DNA of 36,517 nucleotides from JAITWN01 sp964581365 (GCA_964581365.1 CAZOOF010000018.1:1-36517); one strand, 5' to 3'; numbered from the stretch's first letter, positions 15,922 to 24,408 are shown. The notes: generated from the letters alone by a model not told the origin. Numbers and translations are program-made.

Positions 15922-17169
15922 ATGTTCAGACCACTTCCAGTCTATATCGGGTTGCGTTATACCCGCGCGCGGCGTCGCAATCATTTCATCTCCTTCATCT
16001 CCGTCATTTCCATGCTCGGGATCGCGCTCGGCGTTACGGCGTTGATCACGGTACTGTCGGTGATGAACGGTTTCGAGAAGGAACTGCGGGAACGCATTCT
16101 CGGCGTGGTAGCGCATGTCACGGTGCGCGGCGCCGCCGGTCCGCTCGATGACTGGCGCAGGCTCGCCGCCGAGCTGCGCGATCGGCCCGGGGTCAGCGGC
16201 ATTGCGCCCTTCGTCAGCGCCGAGGGCATGATCGGCAATGGACCGCGGGTGTCGGGCGCCATGCTGCGCGGCATCGATCCGGCGCTGGAGGGCGACGTTT
16301 CCGATCTGCCCGAAAAGATGCGCCTCGGAGCTATCGACGATCTCGTCGCCGGCGAATTCGGCATTGTGCTCGGTCGTGAACTGGCGCGCTCGCTCGGCGT
16401 CACCATCGGCGACCGGGTCGTCGTCATCACCCCGCAGGCAACCGTCACCCCGGCCGGCTTCCTTCCGCGCCTGAAGCGCTTCACGGTGGTCGGCATGTTC
16501 GAGATCGGGATGTTCGAATATGACAGCGCGCTTGCCTTGATGCATGTCGAAGACGCGTCCACGCTGTTTCGTCTCGATGGCGGCGTGAGCGGCGTGCAGT
16601 TGCGGCTCGCCGATATGTTTCTCGCGCCACGCTTCGCCGCCGGCCTGGCCGCCGACATGCCCTTTGATTACCGCGTCCTCGACTGGACGCAACAGCACGC
16701 GAACTTCTTCCGCGCGGTACAGATGGAGAAGACGGTGATGTTCGTGATCCTGCTGCTGATCGTCGCCGTCGCCGCCTTCAATCTGGTTTCCACGCTGGTG
16801 ATGCTGGTCACCGACAAACAGGCCGATATCGCGATCATGCGTACCCTGGGTCTCAGCCCGGCGGCGGTGATGGGGGTGTTCATCGTCCAGGGCGCGGTCG
16901 TCGGTCTGATCGGGACGGTGCTGGGCGTGGCCGGCGGCGTCGCGCTGGCACAGAATATCGACGTGGTGGTGCCGACACTGGAAAGTCTGCTCGGTATCCG
17001 CTTCCTCGCGCCCGATGTGTACTACATCAGTGATCTGCCTTCCGACATGCGCTGGAACGATGTCGGTCTGATCGGCGTCATCGCATTCCTGCTCTGCCTG
17101 CTCGCCACGCTGTATCCCGCCTGGCGCGCGGCGCGAGTACATCCCGCGGAGGCGCTGCGCTATGAGTGA
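15922..17169 (+). CDS. LolC/LolE-type lipoprotein-releasing permease (single hybrid, LolF-like)
   Basis: A 415-residue MacB/FtsX-type permease that extracts lipoproteins from the inner membrane for LolA. It has one N-terminal helix (ISFISVISMLGIALGVTALITVLSVMNGFE), a large periplasmic domain, and three C-terminal helices ending in LYPAWRAARVHPAEALRYE. The periplasmic TPAGFLPRLKRFTVVG matches the LolA-binding Hook region of LolC, while VSGVQLRLADMF and FLAPDVYYISDLPSDMRWNDV resemble LolE. There is no second permease gene beside lolD. It overlaps lolD by 8 nt. An upstream in-frame GTG (15904) is possible. Confidence 0.92.
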   Translation: MFRPLPVYIGLRYTRARRRNHFISFISVISMLGIALGVTALITVLSVMNGFEKELRERILGVVAHVTVRGAAGPLDDWRRLAAELRDRPGVSGIAPFVSAEGMIGNGPRVSGAMLRGIDPALEGDVSDLPEKMRLGAIDDLVAGEFGIVLGRELARSLGVTIGDRVVVITPQATVTPAGFLPRLKRFTVVGMFEIGMFEYDSALALMHVEDASTLFRLDGGVSGVQLRLADMFLAPRFAAGLAADMPFDYRVLDWTQQHANFFRAVQMEKTVMFVILLLIVAVAAFNLVSTLVMLVTDKQADIAIMRTLGLSPAAVMGVFIVQGAVVGLIGTVLGVAGGVALAQNIDVVVPTLESLLGIRFLAPDVYYISDLPSDMRWNDVGLIGVIAFLLCLLATLYPAWRAARVHPAEALRYE

Positions 17170-17881
17170 GGACACCGTGGCCGCAAACGCCGCGCTGCAC
17201 TGCGAGGGGCTGGCCAAGACCTATCGCGAGGGTCCCGCCGACGTAGAGGTGCTGCGCGATATCAATCTGACTCTGGCCGCGGGTGAGCGTGTCGCCATCA
17301 TGGGCAGTTCGGGGGCAGGGAAGAGCACGCTGCTGCACCTGCTTGCAGGACTCGATGAGCCCGATCGCGGCGAGGTCTGGCTGGGGGGGCGCTGTCTGAC
17401 CAGACTGGGCGCCGCGGCGCGGGGCCGGCTGCGAAACGAGATGCTTGGCTTCGTTTATCAGTTTCACCACCTGCTGCCGGAGTTCACCGCGCTCGAGAAC
17501 GTGTGCATGCCACTGATGATTCGCGGGATGGCGCCGGCTGAGGCCGAACAGGCGGCGCAGGACATGCTCTCCCGCGTAGGCCTCGGCAAGCGCACGCGTC
17601 ACAAGCCGGGCGAGCTGTCGGGTGGAGAGCGCCAGCGCGTCGCGGTGGCGCGGGCGCTGGTGACGCGGCCGCGCTGCGTGCTCGCCGATGAGCCGACCGG
17701 CAACCTCGATCATCGCAATGCCGCGGAAGTGTTCCGGCTGATGGTCGAACTCAACGCCGAACTGCAGACCAGTTTTCTGGTGGTCACCCATGAGCCGGCG
17801 CTGGCCCGGCAGATGGATCGGGTGCTGATCCTGGAGGCGGGCAGGCTGCATCCCGCGGACCAGGTGCCGGGCGAACGCTGA
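17162..17881 (+). CDS. lolD: Lipoprotein-releasing ABC transporter ATPase LolD
   Basis: A 239-residue ATPase driving lipoprotein release. Motifs: Walker A GSSGAGKSTLLH, Q-loop FVYQFHHLLPEFTALENV, signature LSGGERQRVAVARAL, Walker B CVLADEPTGNLD and switch His in LVVTHEPAL. FHHLLPEFTALENV is the usual LolD sequence, which distinguishes it from MacB and FtsE ATPases. The start codon lies inside the end of the permease gene. Confidence 0.95.
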   Translation: MSEDTVAANAALHCEGLAKTYREGPADVEVLRDINLTLAAGERVAIMGSSGAGKSTLLHLLAGLDEPDRGEVWLGGRCLTRLGAAARGRLRNEMLGFVYQFHHLLPEFTALENVCMPLMIRGMAPAEAEQAAQDMLSRVGLGKRTRHKPGELSGGERQRVAVARALVTRPRCVLADEPTGNLDHRNAAEVFRLMVELNAELQTSFLVVTHEPALARQMDRVLILEAGRLHPADQVPGER

Positions 17882-17930
17882 TCGCGTAGCGCGCCAGGCT
17901 TCGACGCTCAGCGCTGGTCGTTCCCCAAGG

Positions 17931-18479
17931 TCATTTTTGGCCTGGTCCAGCTTCCTGCTGACGGCTCTGTTTCTGCCGGCGTGCCCGCCAGCTCAGGTTT
18001 ACATGAACGCGCCAGAGGGCGCGGACGAGGAGGTTGCCCAGGATCGCAGCGGTTATTCCGGCGATCAGGCAACCGAGCAGGAAGGGTGCCCAGATCACCT
18101 TCATCTCGGTCAGCAACCAGGTGATCGAGGGGTCGCTGAAGTCGATGCGATGTACCGGTCTGTCGAGCAGCCAGGCCCCGATCTTGTAACAGACATAGAA
18201 GACCGGCGGCATGGTGATGGGGTTGGTCACCCAGACCAATGCAACCGAGATCGGCAGGTTGACGCGGAAGAAGATAGCGAACGCCGCCGCAATCACCATC
18301 TGGAAGGGCGTGGGAATGAAGGCTGCGAAAAGCCCCGACGACACCGCGCCTGGCACCGATTTCCGATTGATATGCCAAAGATTCGGATCCTGCAGCCGGG
18401 AACCGAAGCGTTTGAGGTGCTTGTGCTCCCTGAAGGTGCGGTGATCCGGGAGCCAGCGTTTGAGGAGCTTTCGAGGCAT
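17931..18479 (-). CDS. DUF2062 membrane protein
   Basis: A 182-residue DUF2062 protein with a basic N-terminus (LQDPNLWHINRKSVPGAVSSGLFAAFIPTPFQM is the family core) and three or four hydrophobic segments (MVIAAAFAIFFRVNLPISVALVWV, MPPVFYVCYKIGAWLL, APFLLGCLIAGITAAILGNLLVRAL). The C-terminus is strongly basic. Function unknown. It commonly sits between lolD/lolE and comEC in Gammaproteobacteria. Here it is on the opposite strand and convergent with lolD. A strong promoter lies so close to the ATG that the mRNA may be leaderless. Confidence 0.9.
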   Translation of the reverse strand: MPRKLLKRWLPDHRTFREHKHLKRFGSRLQDPNLWHINRKSVPGAVSSGLFAAFIPTPFQMVIAAAFAIFFRVNLPISVALVWVTNPITMPPVFYVCYKIGAWLLDRPVHRIDFSDPSITWLLTEMKVIWAPFLLGCLIAGITAAILGNLLVRALWRVHVNLSWRARRQKQSRQQEAGPGQK

Positions 18480-18485
18480 CAGTGA

Positions 18486-18515
18486 ATTATAGGTAAGCCG
18501 CGTACTAAGTGTCAG
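18486..18515 (-). promoter_or_regulatory. Strong sigma70-type promoter of the DUF2062 gene
   Basis: On the minus strand CTGACA (-35, 5 of 6) and TATAAT (-10, 6 of 6) are separated by 18 bp. Only 6 nt (TCACTG) separate the -10 box from the ATG, so transcription would begin at or next to the start codon. Confidence 0.6.
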
Positions 18516-18539
18516 GAGTATAGCGCGAGGGGCGCAGGC

Positions 18540-20861
18540 ATGGGCCAGGGATCGGCCGCCTTCCTGTCTGGCATCCTGTTATTGCAGCAGTTGCCGCAAC
18601 TGCCAGTGGTGTGGTGGATCGCGGCCGGTGCCGCGTTGCTGCCGTTCGCACTGCGGTGGCCGTTTCTGCGCCTGCCCGCCTGCTGTCTGGCAGGCTTTTC
18701 GTGGGCGTTGCTGCACGCTCATCTCATTCTGTCGCACGAGCTCGCTCATGAGCTCGAGGGGCAGGACCTGCTCGCCGAAGGCGAGATCGTCGCCATTCCC
18801 GAGCAGCGCTCAAGGACGGTGACCTTCGAGTTCAACGCCGATCGCCTGTGGCGGCCCGCCTCCGGCGAAGCGGTGCCGGTACCGGGGCGCATGCGTCTCA
18901 GCTGGTATCAGGATGCCCCTGATCTGAGGGCCGGCGAACGCTGGCGTCTGCGCCTGCGGCTCAAGCGGCCCCACGGCTTCGCCAATCCCGGCGGTTTCGA
19001 CTACGAAGGCTGGCTTTACCGTCACCGTATCCGCGCGACCGGTTATGTCCGCGCGGACCGCGAAAATCTGCGCCTCGCGGAGGCGCCCGGTTCGGCGCCG
19101 CTGCAGTATTTCCGCCAGCGTATCGGCGAGGGTATCGCGGCGGCGCTGCCGAAGCAGAAACTGGCCGGCGTGGTGACGGCGCTCGCCATCGGCGATTATC
19201 AGCGCATCACGCGTGCGCAGTGGGAGGTGTTTCGCCGTACCGGGACCACCCATCTGGTGGCGATATCCGGATTACATGTCAGCATGGTCGCCTCGCTGAC
19301 ATTCCTCGTCGCGCTACGCGCCTGGTCGCGCATCGGTCCGGTGCAGCGCATTCCGGCGCCATGGATTGCAGCGGTAGCAGCGCTCACCAGCGCCGCCAGC
19401 TATGCCGCTCTCGCCGGCTTCTCGGTACCTACCCAGCGCGCTCTGGTGATGGTGGCGGCCGTCATGTGGGCAGTGCTGGGTTCGCGAGCCCGAGCGCCAT
19501 GGAGCATGTTTTTCCTGGCGCTGTGGTGCGTGCTGCTGCTCGATCCGCTGGCGGTCATGGATGCCGGATTCTGGCTTTCCTTCGGCGCAGTGGCGATCAT
19601 CCTGCTCGGCATGGGACATCGCCTCGGCCGGGGCAACTGGTGGTGGCGCTGGGGGCGCTTGCACCTGCTGATCGGCGTCGGGCTGGCGCCCCCGCTGCTC
19701 GCGCTGTTCCAGCAGCTTCCGCTCGGATCTCCGATCGCCAACTTTATCGCCATTCCCTGGGTGAGCCTGGTCGTTCCCATCGTCCTCGCAGGGGCGGCGC
19801 TGATCCTGCCTTTCCCCGCACTGGGCGCGCCGCTGCTCCAGCTCGCCGAAGGCATGCTGGCCTTGTTGTGGCCGCTGCTCGACGTCATCGCCGCTGCGTC
19901 CTGGCTGCAGTGGTCGCGCCCGGCTCCCGCGGGGTGGATGCTAATCGCGGCCCTGGCCGGCGCCGCGCTGGCGATCGGTCCGCGGGGCTTTCCCGGCCGC
20001 GCGGCCGCGTTGATGCTGCTCCTTCCAGCGATGACGTTTCAGCCTCCGGCGCCGCCGCCGGGGGCTTTGTGGCTGACGGTGCTGGATGTGGGTCAGGGGC
20101 TGGCGGTGGTGGTGCGCAGTCGTGAGCATGTGCTGATCTACGACACCGGTCCGCGCTACGGTCCCGACTTCGACGCCGGTGGCGCGGTGATCCTGCCCTG
20201 GCTGCGCCACTACGGCATACATGAACTCGACATGCTGTTGCTCAGTCATGGTGACAACGACCACGCCGGTGGCGCAGTATCCCTGCTCGAGGAACTCCGG
20301 ATCGCGCGGCTGATGTCGAGCACCCGCGCGGCGGTGCCGGGCCATGAGGCGGAACTCTGCCGGCGCGGCATGTCCTGGAGCTGGGATGGCGTCGATTTCG
20401 ATGTCCTGTATCCCGACGCGGAGGCGCTGGCGGGCAGGGGGCGCAACGATGCCTCCTGTGTGCTGCGGATCGCGGTCGGTGCGACCGTAATCCTGTTGCC
20501 TGGCGACATCGAGGCGCGGGCGGAGAAGGCGCTGCTCGCGCATGGTGAGGATGTTCGCGCCGATATCATGGTGGCGCCTCATCATGGCAGCCGTACTTCC
20601 TCCAGCGTCGGGTTCCTGGACGCGGTTGCTCCGCGAGAGGCCGTGTTCGCAACCGGCTATCGCAATCGCTGGCGCTTCCCGCACACGGACGTGCAGGCGC
20701 GTTATGACGCCGTCGGAGCGCGCAGCTGGAATACCGCCGTGGATGGCGCCGTGGAAATGCGCATCTCGGCCGCGGGTGAAATCACATCCACCAGCGCATG
20801 GCGTGAAGTACGTCACCGTTACTGGCATGAACCGGTCCGCGAGCGTTCCGGGTCAAAGTGA
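18540..20861 (+). CDS. comEC: DNA internalisation protein ComEC/Rec2
   Basis: A 773-residue inner-membrane channel protein for DNA uptake. It has N-terminal hydrophobic segments and a soluble DUF4131/OB-like part (about 60-190). The Competence domain follows (GVVTALAIGDYQRITRAQWEVFRRTGTTHLVAISGLHVSM and about seven helices). A C-terminal metallo-beta-lactamase domain spans about 510-760 (DVGQGLAVVV, SHGDNDHAGG, LLPGDIE, APHHGSRTSSS, FATGYRNRWRFPH). All expected metal ligands are present, so the nuclease-like domain should be active. No other competence genes are in the window. Confidence 0.94.
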   Translation: MGQGSAAFLSGILLLQQLPQLPVVWWIAAGAALLPFALRWPFLRLPACCLAGFSWALLHAHLILSHELAHELEGQDLLAEGEIVAIPEQRSRTVTFEFNADRLWRPASGEAVPVPGRMRLSWYQDAPDLRAGERWRLRLRLKRPHGFANPGGFDYEGWLYRHRIRATGYVRADRENLRLAEAPGSAPLQYFRQRIGEGIAAALPKQKLAGVVTALAIGDYQRITRAQWEVFRRTGTTHLVAISGLHVSMVASLTFLVALRAWSRIGPVQRIPAPWIAAVAALTSAASYAALAGFSVPTQRALVMVAAVMWAVLGSRARAPWSMFFLALWCVLLLDPLAVMDAGFWLSFGAVAIILLGMGHRLGRGNWWWRWGRLHLLIGVGLAPPLLALFQQLPLGSPIANFIAIPWVSLVVPIVLAGAALILPFPALGAPLLQLAEGMLALLWPLLDVIAAASWLQWSRPAPAGWMLIAALAGAALAIGPRGFPGRAAALMLLLPAMTFQPPAPPPGALWLTVLDVGQGLAVVVRSREHVLIYDTGPRYGPDFDAGGAVILPWLRHYGIHELDMLLLSHGDNDHAGGAVSLLEELRIARLMSSTRAAVPGHEAELCRRGMSWSWDGVDFDVLYPDAEALAGRGRNDASCVLRIAVGATVILLPGDIEARAEKALLAHGEDVRADIMVAPHHGSRTSSSVGFLDAVAPREAVFATGYRNRWRFPHTDVQARYDAVGARSWNTAVDGAVEMRISAAGEITSTSAWREVRHRYWHEPVRERSGSK

Positions 20862-20909
20862 AATCCAGTATCATAGCCGGCAGCCGTTTCGATACACATC
20901 AGCGAGGAA

Positions 20910-21542
20910 ATGAGGGTGTTCGAACTCATCAAGGCAGGGGGCTGGATCATGCTGCCCATCATCCTGTGTTCCATTCTTGCGCTTGCCATCATCGTTGAAC
21001 GCATCTGGACCTTGCAGCGCAAGCGCGTGGCACCGCCCAGCCTGGTGAGCGATATCTGGCAACAGGCCAAGCGCGGCCAGCTGGACGCGCGGCACATCGC
21101 GGAGCTGCGCGCCGGGTCGCCACTCGGCCGGGTTCTCGCGGCGGGTCTGATGAATCTGAATGAAGATCGCCAGATCATGAAGGAAAGCATCGAGGAGACG
21201 GGCCGGCATGTGGTGTCGGAGCTCGAGCGTTATCTCAACGCGCTCGGGACGATCGCTGCAATCACTCCGCTGCTCGGCCTGCTCGGCACGGTATTGGGCA
21301 TGATCAAGGTCTTTACGGCGATCAGCATGGTCGGCACCGGCAACACCGCGGTTCTCGCCGGCGGTATCTCCGAGGCGCTGATCACCACGGTAGCGGGTCT
21401 CAGCGTCGCCATTCCTTCGCTGATGTTCTATCGCTTCTTTCGGGCCCGGGTCGAAGAGCTGGTGGTCACGATGGAGCAGCAGGCGCTGAAGATGATCGAG
21501 ATCCTCCACGGCGAGCGTGCCGCGGAGCCTGCCCGGGCATGA
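20910..21542 (+). CDS. exbB: ExbB/TolQ/MotA-type proton channel protein
   Basis: A 210-residue ExbB-like inner-membrane protein with three membrane helices: GWIMLPIILCSILALAIIVERIW, AAITPLLGLLGTVLGMIKVF and ALITTVAGLSVAIPSLMFY. The large cytoplasmic loop lies between the first and second. With ExbD it forms the proton-driven motor that energises TonB or a related partner. The ATG at 20910 has GAGG 2-6 nt upstream; a GTG at 20916 is an alternative. It overlaps exbD by 4 nt. This copy belongs to the comEC-lpxK arrangement known from Pseudomonas; no tonB gene is nearby. Confidence 0.92.
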   Translation: MRVFELIKAGGWIMLPIILCSILALAIIVERIWTLQRKRVAPPSLVSDIWQQAKRGQLDARHIAELRAGSPLGRVLAAGLMNLNEDRQIMKESIEETGRHVVSELERYLNALGTIAAITPLLGLLGTVLGMIKVFTAISMVGTGNTAVLAGGISEALITTVAGLSVAIPSLMFYRFFRARVEELVVTMEQQALKMIEILHGERAAEPARA

Positions 21543-21955
21543 ATCTGCGTCAGCGCCGCCGGGAGGATCCAGAGATCAGCCTGACGCCGCTGATCGACGT
21601 GGTATTCCTGCTGCTCATCTTCTTCATGGTGTCGACCACGTTCACCAAGGATACTGAGATCACCATCGATCTCCCGGAAGCGACTGCGGCGCCGCAGGAG
21701 CAGGACCGCAACACGGTCAGCGTGATCGTGGACCTCGAAGGCAGGTATTTCGTCGAAGGCCAACTGCTCGTCAATCGTCAGGTCGAAACCCTGCGCGAGG
21801 CACTCGTGCAGGAGGCCGGGGACACCGAGGGGGTGACCGTGCTCATCAGCGCCGATGCCCAGACTCCGCATCAGGCCGTGATCACCGCCATGGATGCCGC
21901 GCGTCAGGCCGGCATACTCCACGTTTCGCTCGCCACGCGCGATCCGGAGCCGTGA
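21539..21955 (+). CDS. exbD: ExbD/TolR-type protein
   Basis: A 138-residue protein with a short basic cytoplasmic N-terminus and one membrane helix carrying the proton-pathway aspartate D20 (PLIDVVFLLLIFFMVSTTF). A periplasmic domain (EITIDLPEA to QAVITAMDAARQAGILHVSLAT) follows. It is the partner of the preceding ExbB. Its stop overlaps the GTG start of lpxK by 4 nt, so motor subunits and lipid A synthesis are co-translated. Confidence 0.93.
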   Translation: MNLRQRRREDPEISLTPLIDVVFLLLIFFMVSTTFTKDTEITIDLPEATAAPQEQDRNTVSVIVDLEGRYFVEGQLLVNRQVETLREALVQEAGDTEGVTVLISADAQTPHQAVITAMDAARQAGILHVSLATRDPEP

Positions 21956-22965
21956 AGGCCATAACCGATGGCTGGTACAGCGCGAGCGGCCTGACAGTTC
22001 TGCTGCGACCGCTGTCCTGGCTCTATCGCGGCGTTGTCATGCTGCGGTCTGCCGGCTATCGGACCGGGCTCTTGCGCCGGCGCCGGGTCGCGGCCCCGGT
22101 GATCGTCGTCGGCAACATCACAGTCGGTGGCACTGGCAAGACCCCGCTTGTTATCTGGCTGGTGGAGCTGCTGCGCAGCGAAGGCTATCGCCCCGGCATC
22201 GTCTCGCGCGGCTACCGCGGCCGCGCGCGACACTGGCCGCAGCAGGTCCGTCCCGACAGCGATCCCGAAATGGTCGGCGACGAACCGGTGGTGCTGTCCC
22301 GCCGCACCGGCTGCCCGGTCGCGGTGGGGCCCGACCGGGTGGCCGCGGCGGAAGCACTGCTGCGCTACAACGATGTGGATGTGGTGGTGTCTGACGATGG
22401 GCTGCAGCACTATGCGCTGGAGCGCGACATCGAGATCGTGGTCATCGATGGCGTGCGTCGTTTCGGCAACCGTCTGTGTCTTCCGGCCGGACCGCTGCGC
22501 GAACCGGTGTCGCGGCTGGCACGGGCCGATTTCCTGGTGGTGAACGGCGGCACCGCGCTGCGGGGTGAATTCCCCATGACCATGCAGCCGGGAGAGCTGC
22601 GCAATGTGCGCCAGGATGGGATCGTCCGCTCGCCGGACAGCTTTCACGGGAGACAGGTGCACGCGGTGGCGGGAATCGGACATCCTGAGCGCTTCTTCCG
22701 TCAGCTCAGGCAGCTCGGCTTTACGGTCATCGAACACCCCTTTCCAGATCATCATGCCTTCACCGCGCAGGATCTCGCTTTCGGCGACGACCTGCCGGTC
22801 ATCATGACCGAGAAGGACGCCGTCAAGTGTCGCCGTTTCTGCGGCGAGGACTGCTGGTATCTGCCCATCGAGGCGCAGCCTCACGAGCGTCTTGCGCCGC
22901 GTCTGCTGTCAGCCCTGCGTGAGGCCAGTCGTGAACGCATCGTAATGGCCACCCCATCTGACTGA
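21952..22965 (+). CDS. lpxK: Tetraacyldisaccharide 4'-kinase
   Basis: A 337-residue inner-membrane-bound kinase that phosphorylates the 4' position of lipid A disaccharide. The P-loop is GNITVGGTGKTP (residues 54-65). Further family motifs are IVSRGYRGR, GDEPVVLSRRTGCPV, VSDDGLQHYALERDIEIVVID, GNRLCLPAGPLREP and MTEKDAVKC. An N-terminal amphipathic or hydrophobic segment (LTVLLRPLSWLYRGVV) anchors it. GTG start. The neighbours ycaR and kdsB are also LPS-linked. Confidence 0.95.
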   Translation: MKAITDGWYSASGLTVLLRPLSWLYRGVVMLRSAGYRTGLLRRRRVAAPVIVVGNITVGGTGKTPLVIWLVELLRSEGYRPGIVSRGYRGRARHWPQQVRPDSDPEMVGDEPVVLSRRTGCPVAVGPDRVAAAEALLRYNDVDVVVSDDGLQHYALERDIEIVVIDGVRRFGNRLCLPAGPLREPVSRLARADFLVVNGGTALRGEFPMTMQPGELRNVRQDGIVRSPDSFHGRQVHAVAGIGHPERFFRQLRQLGFTVIEHPFPDHHAFTAQDLAFGDDLPVIMTEKDAVKCRRFCGEDCWYLPIEAQPHERLAPRLLSALREASRERIVMATPSD

Positions 22966-22979
22966 TTTCGGAGGAGACG

Positions 22980-23159
22980 ATGGACAAGAGACTGTTGGAC
23001 ATACTCGCCTGTCCGGTGTGCAAGGGACCGCTGGTTTACCGGAAGGAGGCGGAAGAGCTCATATGCAAAGCCGACCGGCTGGCCTATCCGATCCGCAACG
23101 ACATTCCGGTCATGCTCGAGGATGAAGCGCGCCGGCTGGATGCCGAAGAGGACGTATGA
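22980..23159 (+). CDS. ycaR: Trm112/YcaR-like small zinc-ribbon protein
   Basis: A 59-residue protein, short enough to be missed by length filters. It begins MDKRLLDILACPVCKGPLVY. A CxxC knuckle (C11, C14) and a third Cys (C29) are present, followed by DRLAYPIRNDIPVMLEDEARRL, the usual YcaR ending. GGAGGAG lies 3-9 nt upstream of the ATG, a near-perfect ribosome binding site. The stop overlaps the kdsB start by 4 nt. Eukaryotic and archaeal Trm112 activates methyltransferases; the bacterial role beside kdsB is not established. Confidence 0.93.
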   Translation: MDKRLLDILACPVCKGPLVYRKEAEELICKADRLAYPIRNDIPVMLEDEARRLDAEEDV

Positions 23160-23932
23160 GCTACACCATCGTCATTCCGGCGCGGTACGGGGCCAGCCGC
23201 CTGCCGGGCAAGCCGCTGCGCGTGGTTGCCGGACGGACGCTGGTCGAGCACGCCTGGCGTCTGGCGCGGGAGAGCGGGGCGGAGCGGGTGATCGTCGCCA
23301 CCGACGATGAGCGTGTCGCCAGCGTCGCCGGCGAATTCGGCGCTGAGGTGTTGATGACGGCGGCGCAGCATGCCTCCGGTACCGATCGCATCGCCGAAGT
23401 GGCGCGTGCCGCCGGACTGGCCGACGATCATATCGTGGTCAACCTGCAGTGTGATGAACCGCAGATGCCGGCAGCGCTGCTGGATCAGGTCGCCCGCGCC
23501 ATCGCCGGGGATGCCGATGCTTCGATCGCGACGTTGTGTTCGCCGATCCGCGAGGCGGCCGAGCTGTTCGATCCCAACGTGGTGAAAGTAGTGCTGGATG
23601 CTCGCGGTTATGCCATCTACTTCAGCCGCGCGCCGATTCCCTGGGCCCGGGATGAATTCGCGCGCGCGCCGGGCGTTCTGCCGGGGGGGGAAGCTACCTA
23701 CTACCGGCACATCGGCCTTTACGCCTATCGGGCTGGTTTCCTGCAGGAATTCGTGGCCTGGGAGCCATGCATGCTCGAGCGTACGGAGGCGCTGGAACAG
23801 CTGCGCGCGCTGTGGCATGGACGCCGGATAAGGGTGGAAGTGGCGCAGGTTCGTCCCGGTCCCGGAATCGATACAGAGGAAGACCTGAGCGCCCTGCGCA
23901 GCGCGGTCGAGGGCGGCAGTCCGGCGGCTTGA
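23156..23932 (+). CDS. kdsB: 3-deoxy-manno-octulosonate cytidylyltransferase (CMP-Kdo synthetase)
   Basis: A 258-residue nucleotidyltransferase that activates Kdo with CTP for LPS inner-core synthesis. Motifs: IPARYGASRLPGKPL, IVATDDERV, GTDRIAEVARAAGL, VVNLQCDEP, YFSRAPIPWARDE and HIGLYAYRAGFLQEFVAWEP. A run of eight G (23683-23690) lies inside the gene with the frame intact. It ends 2 bp before a convergent gene, so no dedicated terminator fits between them. Confidence 0.95.
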   Translation: MSYTIVIPARYGASRLPGKPLRVVAGRTLVEHAWRLARESGAERVIVATDDERVASVAGEFGAEVLMTAAQHASGTDRIAEVARAAGLADDHIVVNLQCDEPQMPAALLDQVARAIAGDADASIATLCSPIREAAELFDPNVVKVVLDARGYAIYFSRAPIPWARDEFARAPGVLPGGEATYYRHIGLYAYRAGFLQEFVAWEPCMLERTEALEQLRALWHGRRIRVEVAQVRPGPGIDTEEDLSALRSAVEGGSPAA

Positions 23933-23934
23933 GC

Positions 23935-24228
23935 TCAGGCCGGCGGAGCTTCCTCCAGCAGCTCGAGGTGCATCTCCTGGAAATCCGGCGCCGCTGTTTC
24001 GTTCAACGCTACGGGCACGGTGACCGTTTCCGGCACGCGGCGATGGGCCTCGCCATGCTGGTCCGGCTGGATGAGCAGATGGGCCTCATTCTGCAGAACC
24101 AGAGCCAGGGGGTCGTGCTCGAGGATCTCGAAGACTTCGTAGAGCTCACCCTTGTAACGCACGCGGCGGCCGATGAGTGTGCGCAGTTCGGCCGTCACAT
24201 CCGCCGCGGCGATATCCTGTCGATCCAC
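23935..24228 (-). CDS. Small hypothetical protein
   Basis: A 97-residue soluble protein with no signal peptide. I do not recognise a named family. The core LIGRRVRYKGELYEVFEILEHDPLALVLQNE reads like a small beta-barrel (SH3-like) as in other housekeeping hypothetical proteins. The C-terminal third is acidic and extended (LNETAAPDFQEMHLELLEEAPPA). Codon use resembles its neighbours and it ends 2 bp from the convergent kdsB stop, which favours a real gene. The 180 bp upstream (24229-24408) hold no clear promoter or terminator. Confidence 0.65.
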   Translation of the reverse strand: MDRQDIAAADVTAELRTLIGRRVRYKGELYEVFEILEHDPLALVLQNEAHLLIQPDQHGEAHRRVPETVTVPVALNETAAPDFQEMHLELLEEAPPA

Positions 24229-24408
24229 AGTGACCTCAGTGTTGCGTGATCAGAGAATCATGGTCGTATATCCGGTTTGCCTTGTCCACCGCTCGGGCCG
24301 GTCCCCTTGTCATCCCTCGAGCGATGCGCACGCTCCCTGATGCCGCGGTGCGCGGCGGCCCGGCAGGGGGCGGCGGCCGGAGAAAGCGGAAAGCGGGCTA
24401 TAACTCCC

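Noticed and set aside
15574..17217. 547-codon open frame on the minus strand
   Set aside because: It is antisense to rluB and the lolC/E gene, both clearly real. The product is rich in His, Asp, Gln and Arg with no family pattern, as expected for an antisense frame in GC-rich DNA.
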